From: Candidatus Aminicenantota bacterium
GTDB taxonomy: Bacteria > Acidobacteriota > Aminicenantia > UBA2199
Assembly: GCA_024644125.1 (NCBI GenBank)
Contig: JAHELQ010000225.1
Span: 1-8,109 of the forward strand
Length of the DNA stretch: 8,109 bases
Direction of reading: 5' to 3'
Shown: positions 1 through 5,612 of the stretch, in pieces
Layout of the letters: each line of letters begins with the position of its first letter
Position numbering within the stretch: position 1 is the first letter of the stretch
Translations under genes and position numbers: made by a program
Notes under the pieces: model-generated
What the model was told of the DNA's origin: nothing
Seen by the model: only the letters and a program-made list of their open reading frames with translations
The model's database searches: none

Positions 1-1
1 G

Positions 2-97
2 CTGTATCTTCTGAAAGGCAAGCGGCATTTGCAGAAGGCGTTGGAGGCCGATCCCACGTACGAGTCCGCCCGTAAGCGGTTGAAGCAGTTGGATTAG
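2..97 (+). CDS. C-terminal tail of a TPR-like protein (5' truncated by window edge)
   Basis: Reading from base 2, an open frame of 31 codons ends in TAG at 95-97. The peptide contains HLQKALEADPTYESARKRL, which has the A-L-x-x-D-P-x-Y-x-x-A spacing of a tetratricopeptide repeat helix pair, followed by a short basic end. The other two forward frames are not better: frame 1 hits a stop within the first 75 bases. This is probably the last repeat of a TPR or TPR-containing protein that starts upstream of the window; the rest, and so its function, cannot be seen. The 30 bp before the next ATG, which carry that gene's ribosome binding site, suggest the two genes are cotranscribed. Confidence is high that this is coding and moderate that it is TPR. 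Confidence 0.7.
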   Translation: MYLLKGKRHLQKALEADPTYESARKRLKQLD

Positions 98-127
98 AGG
101 CTGGCTGAAGCCGAAGATGGAGATGAT

Positions 128-859
128 ATGGGTATGAATTGGCGGCGATTTCCAATAATTCGCGGAGTGTTGCGTTGGTTCCGGTCGGCGAGTTTCGCCA
201 TCGATGGCATCTTGCACGCCACCAAGAGTCAGCGGCATATTAAATTCCATTTATTGTCGGCGTTTACGGTGCTGTTTTTGTGTTTTGTGATTGGAGTGAC
301 AAAATTCGAGTTCATCGCCATCTCGATGGTGACATTATTGGTGATCGCGGCGGAGATGTTCAACTCCGCCATCGAAGCGGTGGTAGATTCCAAAACCTCT
401 CAGTATAACGAGTGGGCGCGGATCGCCAAGGATGTGAGCGCCGGCGCCGTGTTGGTGTGTTCGGTGGGAGCAGCGATCGTAGGGTATTTGGTGTTGTGGC
501 CCTATATGATTCGCCTTCTCGACGAGGGTCCATGGATCAGTAAGCACGAGCCGGAGAACATCGCGGTGTTGGCGTTGATCATGGTGATGGTGACGGTGAT
601 TTTGCTCAAGTCATACTCGGGGAAGGGAAGGGCGCTTCGGGGTGGGTTTCCCAGCGGCCATGCGGCGTTGTCGTTTTCGGTGTTTGTGTCGGTGACCCGG
701 ATCACCGACATGCAGATCGTCATCGTCCTATTCCTGGCGGCGGCTCTGGCGGTTACGTTGAGTCGGTTCTTCATGAAGATCCATACTTTACTTGAATTGG
801 CTACCGGAGTCGTGATCGGTAGCGGCATCACCTATCTCTTGTTTTTGATTTTCCTCTAG
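128..859 (+). CDS. Fused undecaprenol/diacylglycerol kinase (DgkA-type) and PAP2 phosphatase
   Basis: 243-residue integral membrane protein with two domains. Residues about 15-125 are a prokaryotic DgkA-family lipid kinase: the signature E76-x-F-N79-S-A-I-E83-x-x-V-D87 is present, followed by W-A-R-I-A-K101-D102, with three hydrophobic segments (about 41-60, 62-84, 103-124) as in stand-alone DgkA of about 120 residues. Residues about 143-243 are a small PAP2-type phosphatase: K166 to R171, then P175-S-G-H178, then S212-R213-x5-H219 are the acid phosphatase motifs. In Gram-positive bacteria the DgkA family phosphorylates undecaprenol; a fused PAP2 domain could act on the same lipid carrier or on another lipid phosphate, which is inference. 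ATG at 128 is preceded by GGAG at 119-122, a good ribosome binding site; ATG at 134 is a less likely alternative. DgkA-PAP2 fusions are a known architecture. Confidence 0.92.
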   Translation: MGMNWRRFPIIRGVLRWFRSASFAIDGILHATKSQRHIKFHLLSAFTVLFLCFVIGVTKFEFIAISMVTLLVIAAEMFNSAIEAVVDSKTSQYNEWARIAKDVSAGAVLVCSVGAAIVGYLVLWPYMIRLLDEGPWISKHEPENIAVLALIMVMVTVILLKSYSGKGRALRGGFPSGHAALSFSVFVSVTRITDMQIVIVLFLAAALAVTLSRFFMKIHTLLELATGVVIGSGITYLLFLIFL

Positions 860-917
860 CGGCCGATAGGGATGGATTTTCGAGCCGAAGAGGTGTATGA
901 AAGTTTTAAAGATATTT

Positions 918-926
918 AAGGAGGGG
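918..926 (+). promoter_or_regulatory. Strong Shine-Dalgarno for the Asp-box lipoprotein
   Basis: AAGGAGGGG ends 4 bp before the ATG at 931. It is the best match to the anti-Shine-Dalgarno sequence in the window and settles the start of the lipoprotein gene. It also suggests high expression. The 71 bp intergenic gap (860-930) shows no convincing promoter or terminator, so the lipoprotein may be cotranscribed with the kinase-phosphatase gene. Confidence 0.8.
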
Positions 927-930
927 TAGG

Positions 931-2481
931 ATGAATATCAAATTTACGATAATGATCGTAATGGCGGTGGTTTTGGTGCTTGTCGGGTGCGCCTTACAGG
1001 AGGCCCCCAACGGCGACCAGCCGCCGCAAGAGAACCCGGTCCCGGTATTGACATACATTTCACCGATGTCGAAAGTGGCGCATTTACCATCGTTTGTCTT
1101 GACCTTGACGGGGAATGATTTTGTCGATGGCGCGGTCATTGTGTTCAACGGCGTTGAAATGGAGACCACGTTTATCGATTCTTCCGAAGTGGCGTGCGTG
1201 ATCACGCCGGAAGATACGGCTCTGCAAGGTATGACAGCGGAAGCGAACGATCCGTCGGCGATGGGGGAGATCCAGAATGCGAATATCGATGTATCGGTGC
1301 GCAATCCGGAGCCCGGGGGCGGCGAATCCAACCCGCTGATTTTTACGGTTCGCTCCAATCACCAATTCGCCGATGCGGTGAATGTGTCGGAGGATTTTCC
1401 CGATATCGAGAGCATGAATCTTTTGGTTGAGCCCGGCGGCGGCGTGAATGTGGTGTTTTCCGATATATTGGATTACACCCCCCTGAGGATTTATATGCGA
1501 CGGTCCTCCGACGGCGGTGATCAGTGGGGCGCGTTATTGCCGGTGACAGTAAATCCCGCCACAAAACCCTATTACCCGGTTTTGGCTATGAGCGGCGACG
1601 GCGATTTGTATTGCATCCATTCCCGGGGAAATTACGGCTATGTGTATTTTAGCCGCTCAACTGATGGCGGAGCCTCCTGGACCACACCGATTCCGATTGC
1701 GACCAATTTTTATCCGTTGACTCCTACCAATACCATAACGGATATGAAAGTGGATAGTAACGGCGTCATTTATGTGTTGGTGGAATTCGGCGAATTGGAG
1801 GAGCGGTTGGGAACGATATATTTTACAAAATCGCTTGACCGGGGCGTTACCTGGAGTCACTTGCAACAATTGTCGGCCCGGAGTTTCGGAAACATGCCCG
1901 CATTGGCTGTGGATTCCAACGACAATATCTTCGCTGTCTGGTTGGACAGGAAATTCTACACTTCCAAAACCCCCTGGTACGTTCATATGAGACGGTCCAG
2001 CAACGGTGGGGAGCAATGGACCGCGGGCAAGAACATCAACGAAGGGTACGAAGGTTATTACTCCGGAGGGCCGGCCATCGCCGCCAATCCTACCGATGAT
2101 CACCTGTATGTGGTGTGGGCCAGTCGCCCGAATTACACTTCCGGCAATTTCCAGATCTTCTTCTCCCGCTCGATAGACAACGGCGCCTCCTGGACCCTGC
2201 CCATGAACATCTCCGCCAATCAGTTTTTAAACCTGTTACCGCAGGTGGCGGTGGACGCGGCTGGCAATATCAATGTCGTGTGGGGTCATTCGGGACAAAT
2301 TTGGTTCCGGCGCTCAACCAACGACGGGACGTCCTGGAGTCAGATCGTCCCGGTCACGTCCATTCCCGTTGGCAAATATTGGTCCAGAATCGGAGTGGAT
2401 GATGCGGGCAATGTCAAAATCGCCTGGCGCGGCAACACCATCGGCGCCTTCAAGGTATATTTGTCCCGGAGTGAATATTGA
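931..2481 (+). CDS. Secreted lipoprotein with TIG-like domain and six Asp-box (BNR) repeats
   Basis: 516 residues. The N-terminus is a lipoprotein signal: K4, a hydrophobic stretch from about 5 to 18, then L17-V-G-C20, with Cys20 as the predicted lipidated residue and Ala at +2. Residues about 38-141 look like an IPT/TIG immunoglobulin fold (P-x-L-T-Y-I-S-P start, G-N-D-F, V-F-N-G-V, ending in L-I-F-T-V). Residues about 145-516 form a sialidase-like beta-propeller with Asp-boxes (S-x-[DN]-x-G-x-x-W) at 192-199, 243-250, 301-308, 356-363, 414-421 and 462-469. These alternate with V-D-x-x-G/D-N-[IV] strands near 329, 441 and 489. I did not recognise a sialidase catalytic set, so binding or a structural surface role is as likely as glycosidase activity. 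The ribosome binding site AAGGAGGGG at 918-926 is very strong and fixes the start at 931. Asp-box surface lipoproteins are common; the ligand is unknown. Confidence 0.85.
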   Translation: MNIKFTIMIVMAVVLVLVGCALQEAPNGDQPPQENPVPVLTYISPMSKVAHLPSFVLTLTGNDFVDGAVIVFNGVEMETTFIDSSEVACVITPEDTALQGMTAEANDPSAMGEIQNANIDVSVRNPEPGGGESNPLIFTVRSNHQFADAVNVSEDFPDIESMNLLVEPGGGVNVVFSDILDYTPLRIYMRRSSDGGDQWGALLPVTVNPATKPYYPVLAMSGDGDLYCIHSRGNYGYVYFSRSTDGGASWTTPIPIATNFYPLTPTNTITDMKVDSNGVIYVLVEFGELEERLGTIYFTKSLDRGVTWSHLQQLSARSFGNMPALAVDSNDNIFAVWLDRKFYTSKTPWYVHMRRSSNGGEQWTAGKNINEGYEGYYSGGPAIAANPTDDHLYVVWASRPNYTSGNFQIFFSRSIDNGASWTLPMNISANQFLNLLPQVAVDAAGNINVVWGHSGQIWFRRSTNDGTSWSQIVPVTSIPVGKYWSRIGVDDAGNVKIAWRGNTIGAFKVYLSRSEY

Positions 2482-2494
2482 GGATTTTTTTTCT

Positions 2495-2523
2495 TTGAAA
2501 AATTGTCGGGAATTTTTTATAAT
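2495..2523 (+). promoter_or_regulatory. Near-consensus sigma70-type promoter, predicted leaderless
   Basis: TTGAAA (2495-2500) and TATAAT (2518-2523) are separated by exactly 17 bp. This is a perfect -10 and a 5/6 match to the -35, at optimal spacing. A start 7 bp past the -10 falls on the A of the ATG at 2530, so the transcript would begin at or within a base or two of the start codon. No Shine-Dalgarno precedes that ATG, which agrees with leaderless translation. The promoter sits in the 48 bp gap after the lipoprotein gene. Confidence 0.65.
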
Positions 2524-2529
2524 ACTGAA

Positions 2530-3231
2530 ATGGACGAACAGAACATCGAGATTGTACCCGAGATCGACCTCATGGGTGAGGCGCGGGCGTTGCGCGGGAA
2601 AATCGAAGCTGCGTTGAAGAAGGAGATGCAGGAGGCTGCACAGCAGTCTATGTTAGGGCTCTTTCTCTCCATCGGCGGTTTTTTGATATTCGGCGGAATA
2701 TTGTACATGTTTGTGGCGTGGGCCTTGATTAAAATGGATATGACCGGGCCCGGGAAGTTTCCCTTCGGATTGTTTTTTTTGATCTACATCATCGTGTTCG
2801 CAGGATTGGTAGTATTGAGCGAAAAATACGAACCCCAAAAGGAATACTACCTCGGCAAGGGATTCGCCGGGCAAACGTATGACGATCCGTTTACCTTGCG
2901 GGACAACATGGACCGCCGGCACATGGCGCTGGGTTTTTTATTGGTGGTCCCCAATTTTTTCCGCATGAATATGAAAAACATTTTCGATTATTGGAACTCC
3001 AATTCGCCGGTCACCAATTCGACATTAACCGCCGCCATCTTAGCCTTCGTCAAACAACCCCAGTGTAACGCGGATATTTTCGATGCCATGCGGGAATTGA
3101 GATTCAGCGGCAATTCCATATCCCAGACTCTCGGATATTTGCGGCTGATCAATTGGATCGAGACCAAAGAGGATAACGGCCGCAACTATGTTTTTTTGAC
3201 CGAAAAGGTGAAAGACATATTATTCTATTGA
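2530..3231 (+). CDS. Two-helix membrane protein with C-terminal winged-helix-like domain, function unknown
   Basis: 233 residues; I do not recognise the family. An acidic and charged N-terminal region (1-40, probably helical) precedes two hydrophobic segments at about 41-67 and 78-97. After that comes a soluble part with a conserved-looking stretch at about 124-150 (R-D-N-M-D-R-R-H-M-A-L-G-F, then P-N-F-F). Residues about 162-233 (alternating short helices, then W-I-E-T-K-E-D-N-G-R-N-Y-V-F-L-T-E) resemble a winged helix-turn-helix: the last part reads as a beta-hairpin wing followed by a helix. This suggests a membrane-anchored regulator, but that is inference, because winged helices also mediate protein contacts. 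The ATG at 2530 is chosen over an in-frame TTG at 2503: TTG 2503 lies inside the promoter spacer, and the predicted transcript starts at 2530. No partner gene gives away its role. Confidence 0.75.
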   Translation: MDEQNIEIVPEIDLMGEARALRGKIEAALKKEMQEAAQQSMLGLFLSIGGFLIFGGILYMFVAWALIKMDMTGPGKFPFGLFFLIYIIVFAGLVVLSEKYEPQKEYYLGKGFAGQTYDDPFTLRDNMDRRHMALGFLLVVPNFFRMNMKNIFDYWNSNSPVTNSTLTAAILAFVKQPQCNADIFDAMRELRFSGNSISQTLGYLRLINWIETKEDNGRNYVFLTEKVKDILFY

Positions 3232-3270
3232 TTTGCCAGACGCCTTTCGCTCGAAAAATCATTCAGTATA

Positions 3271-3298
3271 TTTACAAGTGATAAAAAAATGATATTAT
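3271..3298 (+). promoter_or_regulatory. Sigma70-type promoter of methionine aminopeptidase gene
   Basis: TTTACA (3271-3276) and TATTAT (3293-3298) are 16 bp apart in an AT-rich 89 bp gap. Transcription would start near 3305, giving a leader of about 16 bases that holds AGGGAG (3307-3312), 8 bases before the ATG at 3321. The aminopeptidase gene therefore appears to be its own transcription unit. Only a 5 bp inverted repeat (TTTCG-CT-CGAAA, 3245-3256) without a U tract lies upstream, so there is no clear terminator for the gene before it. Confidence 0.55.
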
Positions 3299-3320
3299 TA
3301 TAGATTAGGGAGAGTTGACG

Positions 3321-4067
3321 ATGTGCATCGAAACCGAAGAAGAACTACTGCGGATGCAGGAGATTGGGAGAATTGTCGCCACCGCCAGAGAAGAGATGCT
3401 GAGCAAAGTGAAGCCCGGAATCACCACTGCCGAACTCGACCGTATCGGCGATCGCGTTCTCGATATGCACGGAGCACGATCCGCGCCCCGGACTGAGTAC
3501 CAATTCCCCGGCGCCACCTGTATCAGTCTCAATGATGTCGTGGCCCATGGGATTCCCGGAGACGACATCATTTGCGAGGGAGACCTCTTGAACATCGACG
3601 TCTCGGCGGAGAAAAACGGATATTACGCGGATACCGGAGTATCCCTGGTCGTGGAACCGGGCAAACCAGAGTTGAAAGCGTTGGTGGAGGTGGCCCGCAG
3701 CGCGCTTCGCAAAGCGATCGCCCAGGCCTTTACCGGGAATCCCATCAACCGCATCGGCGGCATCATCCAGGACGAGGCCCGTAGGAACGGTTACACCGTC
3801 TTGAAGAATCTCACCGGCCACGGCATTGGGCGGCAGCTCCACGAAGAGCCCCGCCATATCCTCAATTATTACGAACCATGGGATAACGAACCCTTGAAGG
3901 AGGGGATGGTTCTTGCCATCGAGACATTCGTCTCCACCGGCGCTGAGTACGCCCACGAAAAATCCGACGGCTGGTCCCTCACCACCACGGACGAAAGTTT
4001 CGTGGCCCAATTCGAACACACCATCGTCGTCACCTCCCAGATCCCCATCATCCTCACCCGAATTTAG
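3321..4067 (+). CDS. map: Type I methionine aminopeptidase
   Basis: Removes the initiator methionine from nascent proteins in the cytoplasm, using a dinuclear metal centre. The 248-residue protein is the usual length for the single-domain bacterial type I enzyme and carries all five metal ligands: D93 (N-I-D-V-S), D104 (Y-A-D-T-G), H167 (G-H-G-I-G), E201 (A-I-E-T-F) and E232 (Q-F-E-H-T). It also has the catalytic-pocket histidines H76 (V-A-H-G-I-P) and H174 (L-H-E-E-P). Spacings between ligands match the E. coli enzyme to within a residue. The ATG at 3321 is preferred to the in-frame TTG at 3315 because AGGGAG at 3307-3312 is well placed for it. The gene is GC-rich, unlike the genes directly downstream. 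The bacterial neighbourhood often seen for map (secY, adk, infA) is absent, so this may be one of several copies. Confidence 0.95.
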   Translation: MCIETEEELLRMQEIGRIVATAREEMLSKVKPGITTAELDRIGDRVLDMHGARSAPRTEYQFPGATCISLNDVVAHGIPGDDIICEGDLLNIDVSAEKNGYYADTGVSLVVEPGKPELKALVEVARSALRKAIAQAFTGNPINRIGGIIQDEARRNGYTVLKNLTGHGIGRQLHEEPRHILNYYEPWDNEPLKEGMVLAIETFVSTGAEYAHEKSDGWSLTTTDESFVAQFEHTIVVTSQIPIILTRI

Positions 4068-4083
4068 AAAAGCTTGCTTTTTT
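4068..4083 (+). terminator. Weak intrinsic terminator-like hairpin after map
   Basis: AAAAGC-TT-GCTTTTTT begins right after the aminopeptidase stop codon. The inverted repeat can form a 5 bp, A/U-rich stem with a 4-base loop followed by a U tract. It is short, overlaps the putative -35 of the next gene, and may simply reflect AT-rich sequence. It also marks the place where base composition drops. Confidence 0.3.
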
Positions 4084-4102
4084 ATTTATGGCTATGTATA
4101 CT
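4074..4102 (+). promoter_or_regulatory. Putative promoter of the AT-rich three-gene operon
   Basis: TTGCTT (4074-4079) and TATACT (4097-4102) are separated by 17 bp, with a start expected near 4109. If the first gene begins at ATG 4114 the leader is only about 5 bases; if it begins at ATG 4132 it is about 22 bases. A second -10-like TATATT lies at 4104-4109. The AT-rich context lowers the weight of such matches. Confidence 0.4.
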
Positions 4103-4113
4103 TTATATTAATA

Positions 4114-4998
4114 ATGGTGAGTGAAGAACAAATGAAGCGTAATATTTTTTCATTAGCAGAACAAAACTCAAAGTATTTATCCACTGAATACAATGTGCTC
4201 ATCAAAGATCTTGATTCTAACGATTATGATCTGGTGACCGGTTTCAGGAACTTGATTCGCGATACATGGAAATTATCGATCAACTTAGAAATGAAAAGAG
4301 TGGAACAATTTCTTAACTCCGAAAAATATATGAATATCTATGAAGTGTCTGAACGCGAGGTAGATGAAAAAATTGAGAATGGCGAATTGGCGGCGAATGA
4401 TAAAGAGTCGGAGATCGAACAAGTCCTGCGCTCAAAATTGAAGACGTTTTACAAATCCCGTATTACCTACGATTCGTTGTGGGAGGACGGAAAGAAATTC
4501 AAGTATGCTGCACTGAACATCGGCGGCGCAGGGATATGCCGTTTTGGACCTTTTTGTATCTGCTTCAAGAAAGAATATATCGATAGGCTGAAGATGTTGG
4601 CTTTTGTCAAGATGGATAGTCTCAAGCATTATGATCATGGGGAAAGCAATGATTTTAACGTTTTCATAAGAGATCTTGCCGCAAAAGGAGATGTCTCGTT
4701 ACTTGCAGCCTTGAAGCATCAGCAGGATATTATTTCCAGTGATGGGGACGGCTGGCATTTTATTGTATGCAATAACGAAGACTTCATAGAAGCGGTGACA
4801 GTGGAAGAATTACTGATATCGGCTGTAGAATCTGTCCGCGTAACCAAAGACCAATATTGGGAAGCTCTGGAATTCAAACTGGGTAGCTTTGATGAGGAAA
4901 TCGCTTTTGACCGAAATTTGCGCGCGAGTTCAGTTTTAGATATAATAGATACATTGAGAGAGAAAAAAATCACTGTGGAGTTTGTTGATGAAGGTTGA
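4114..4998 (+). CDS. Unknown protein, first gene of ATPase cassette (gene A)
   Basis: 294 residues, soluble, no signal peptide or membrane segment; I do not recognise the family. Residues 1-125 are mostly charged and probably helical, with an acidic stretch at about 77-105. The most distinctive stretch is 131-151: Y-A-A-L-N-I-G-G-A-G, then R143-F-G-P-F-C, then a basic K-K-E. It looks like the core of a compact alpha/beta domain that continues through W214-H-F-I-V-C to the end. A faint resemblance to ADP-ribosyltransferase-like cores (A-L-N...R-x-G) is speculation. Two starts are possible: ATG 4114 and ATG 4132 (18 bp on, with a weak GAAG at 4123-4126). I chose the longer; an in-frame opening back to 3913 reads through map and is not coding. 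Composition is much more AT-rich than map. It overlaps gene B by 11 bp, so the two are probably translationally coupled. Confidence 0.75.
   Translation: MVSEEQMKRNIFSLAEQNSKYLSTEYNVLIKDLDSNDYDLVTGFRNLIRDTWKLSINLEMKRVEQFLNSEKYMNIYEVSEREVDEKIENGELAANDKESEIEQVLRSKLKTFYKSRITYDSLWEDGKKFKYAALNIGGAGICRFGPFCICFKKEYIDRLKMLAFVKMDSLKHYDHGESNDFNVFIRDLAAKGDVSLLAALKHQQDIISSDGDGWHFIVCNNEDFIEAVTVEELLISAVESVRVTKDQYWEALEFKLGSFDEEIAFDRNLRASSVLDIIDTLREKKITVEFVDEG
4918..4946 (+). promoter_or_regulatory. Possible internal promoter for genes B and C
   Basis: A perfect -10 TATAAT (4941-4946) lies 17 bp after TTGCGC (4918-4923), which matches only half of the -35 consensus. It is inside the end of gene A and would give a leader of about 35 bases before gene B's ATG at 4988. 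It may be chance in AT-rich coding DNA. Confidence 0.2.
4977..4980 (+). promoter_or_regulatory. Ribosome binding site fixing the start of gene B
   Basis: GGAG at 4977-4980, inside the last codons of gene A, is 7 bases before the ATG at 4988. It favours that ATG over the in-frame TTG codons at 4982 and 4985. Confidence 0.55.
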
Positions 4999-5602
4999 AC
5001 TTATTGCGATTGACAAAGCGGATGGGAGGGGCATCATTTCTGAGAATGATAAATATTATATCGTACGCCCCCCATACCGGGCCAAGGACAAGATCGGGAT
5101 TCGGGAAAAGGATGTAGAAAGAGCGTTTTTCCAGCATGGATTTGAAAGTATTGAGCGTGCTCCAATGTCTATTGCCGACGTTGTGTTTTTTTTGAAAAAT
5201 GAATACATCGATTTTCATAAACAGCAAGAAAAAGACCTTCCCAGTCCTGAAGAATTGACGCGGCTGCTTGAATACGCGCCGGATGATCTATTGCAAAAGT
5301 ATATTGTGAGGGTGCGCGAAGATTATCTTCTAAAGAACAAACATGATATAGCCGAGAAGCTAGCGCTGGAATTGATGGGTACAGAAAAGGTAAGCTTGAA
5401 CCCAAAATTTATCCATGATGTTTCGCAAATTTTAAATGAGTGTAGAGAACACAGGGAACGAAAAAGTGCTATTATCTTCAGCGACGTCAATTTAGATCAA
5501 CGGTTTCCCCGGGCTGCCAAACGTTACACTCTACAATCGTTACTAGAAAAGAAAATGGATATATTGAAGCAGGGTTGCCTGATAAACGTGGGTGCGGCTT
5601 AA
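4988..5602 (+). CDS. Unknown small protein, second gene of ATPase cassette (gene B)
   Basis: 204 residues, soluble, no recognised family. The N-terminal 55 residues look like a small beta-barrel or SH3-like module: M-K-V-E-L-I-A-I, G13-R-G-I-I-S, K22-Y-Y-I-V-R-P-P-Y, K35-I-G-I, then helix V43-E-R-A-F-F-Q-H-G-F. The remaining 150 residues are rich in charged amphipathic helices (E88-L-T-R-L-L-E-Y, I121-A-E-K-L-A-L-E-L-M, L181-x-x-L-L-E-K-K-M) and look like a protein-binding adaptor. No catalytic motif is apparent. Its start overlaps the end of gene A by 11 bp, and gene C follows after 10 bp, so the three proteins are probably made in linked amounts and may act together. Confidence 0.75.
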   Translation: MKVELIAIDKADGRGIISENDKYYIVRPPYRAKDKIGIREKDVERAFFQHGFESIERAPMSIADVVFFLKNEYIDFHKQQEKDLPSPEELTRLLEYAPDDLLQKYIVRVREDYLLKNKHDIAEKLALELMGTEKVSLNPKFIHDVSQILNECREHRERKSAIIFSDVNLDQRFPRAAKRYTLQSLLEKKMDILKQGCLINVGAA

Positions 5603-5612
5603 TGGAAAAAGT

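Noticed and set aside
872..919. 15-codon open frame M-D-F-R-A-E-E-V-Y-E-S-F-K-D-I between the kinase-phosphatase and lipoprotein genes
   Set aside because: It has no properly spaced ribosome binding site, is short enough to arise by chance, and its stop overlaps the lipoprotein's Shine-Dalgarno. A leader peptide cannot be excluded but is not supported.
2482..2529. Terminator at the T-run (2485-2492) after the lipoprotein gene
   Set aside because: No GC-rich inverted repeat precedes the T-run; the bases form part of the next gene's promoter region.
3345..4019. 224-codon open frame on the minus strand
   Set aside because: It is antisense to a methionine aminopeptidase with every catalytic residue intact; a long antisense opening is expected in GC-rich genes.
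3913..4113. An in-frame upstream extension of gene A into the map gene
   Set aside because: It reads the end of map in another frame, giving a Ser/Pro-rich low-complexity peptide. No ribosome binding site supports it, and base composition changes at the map stop codon.
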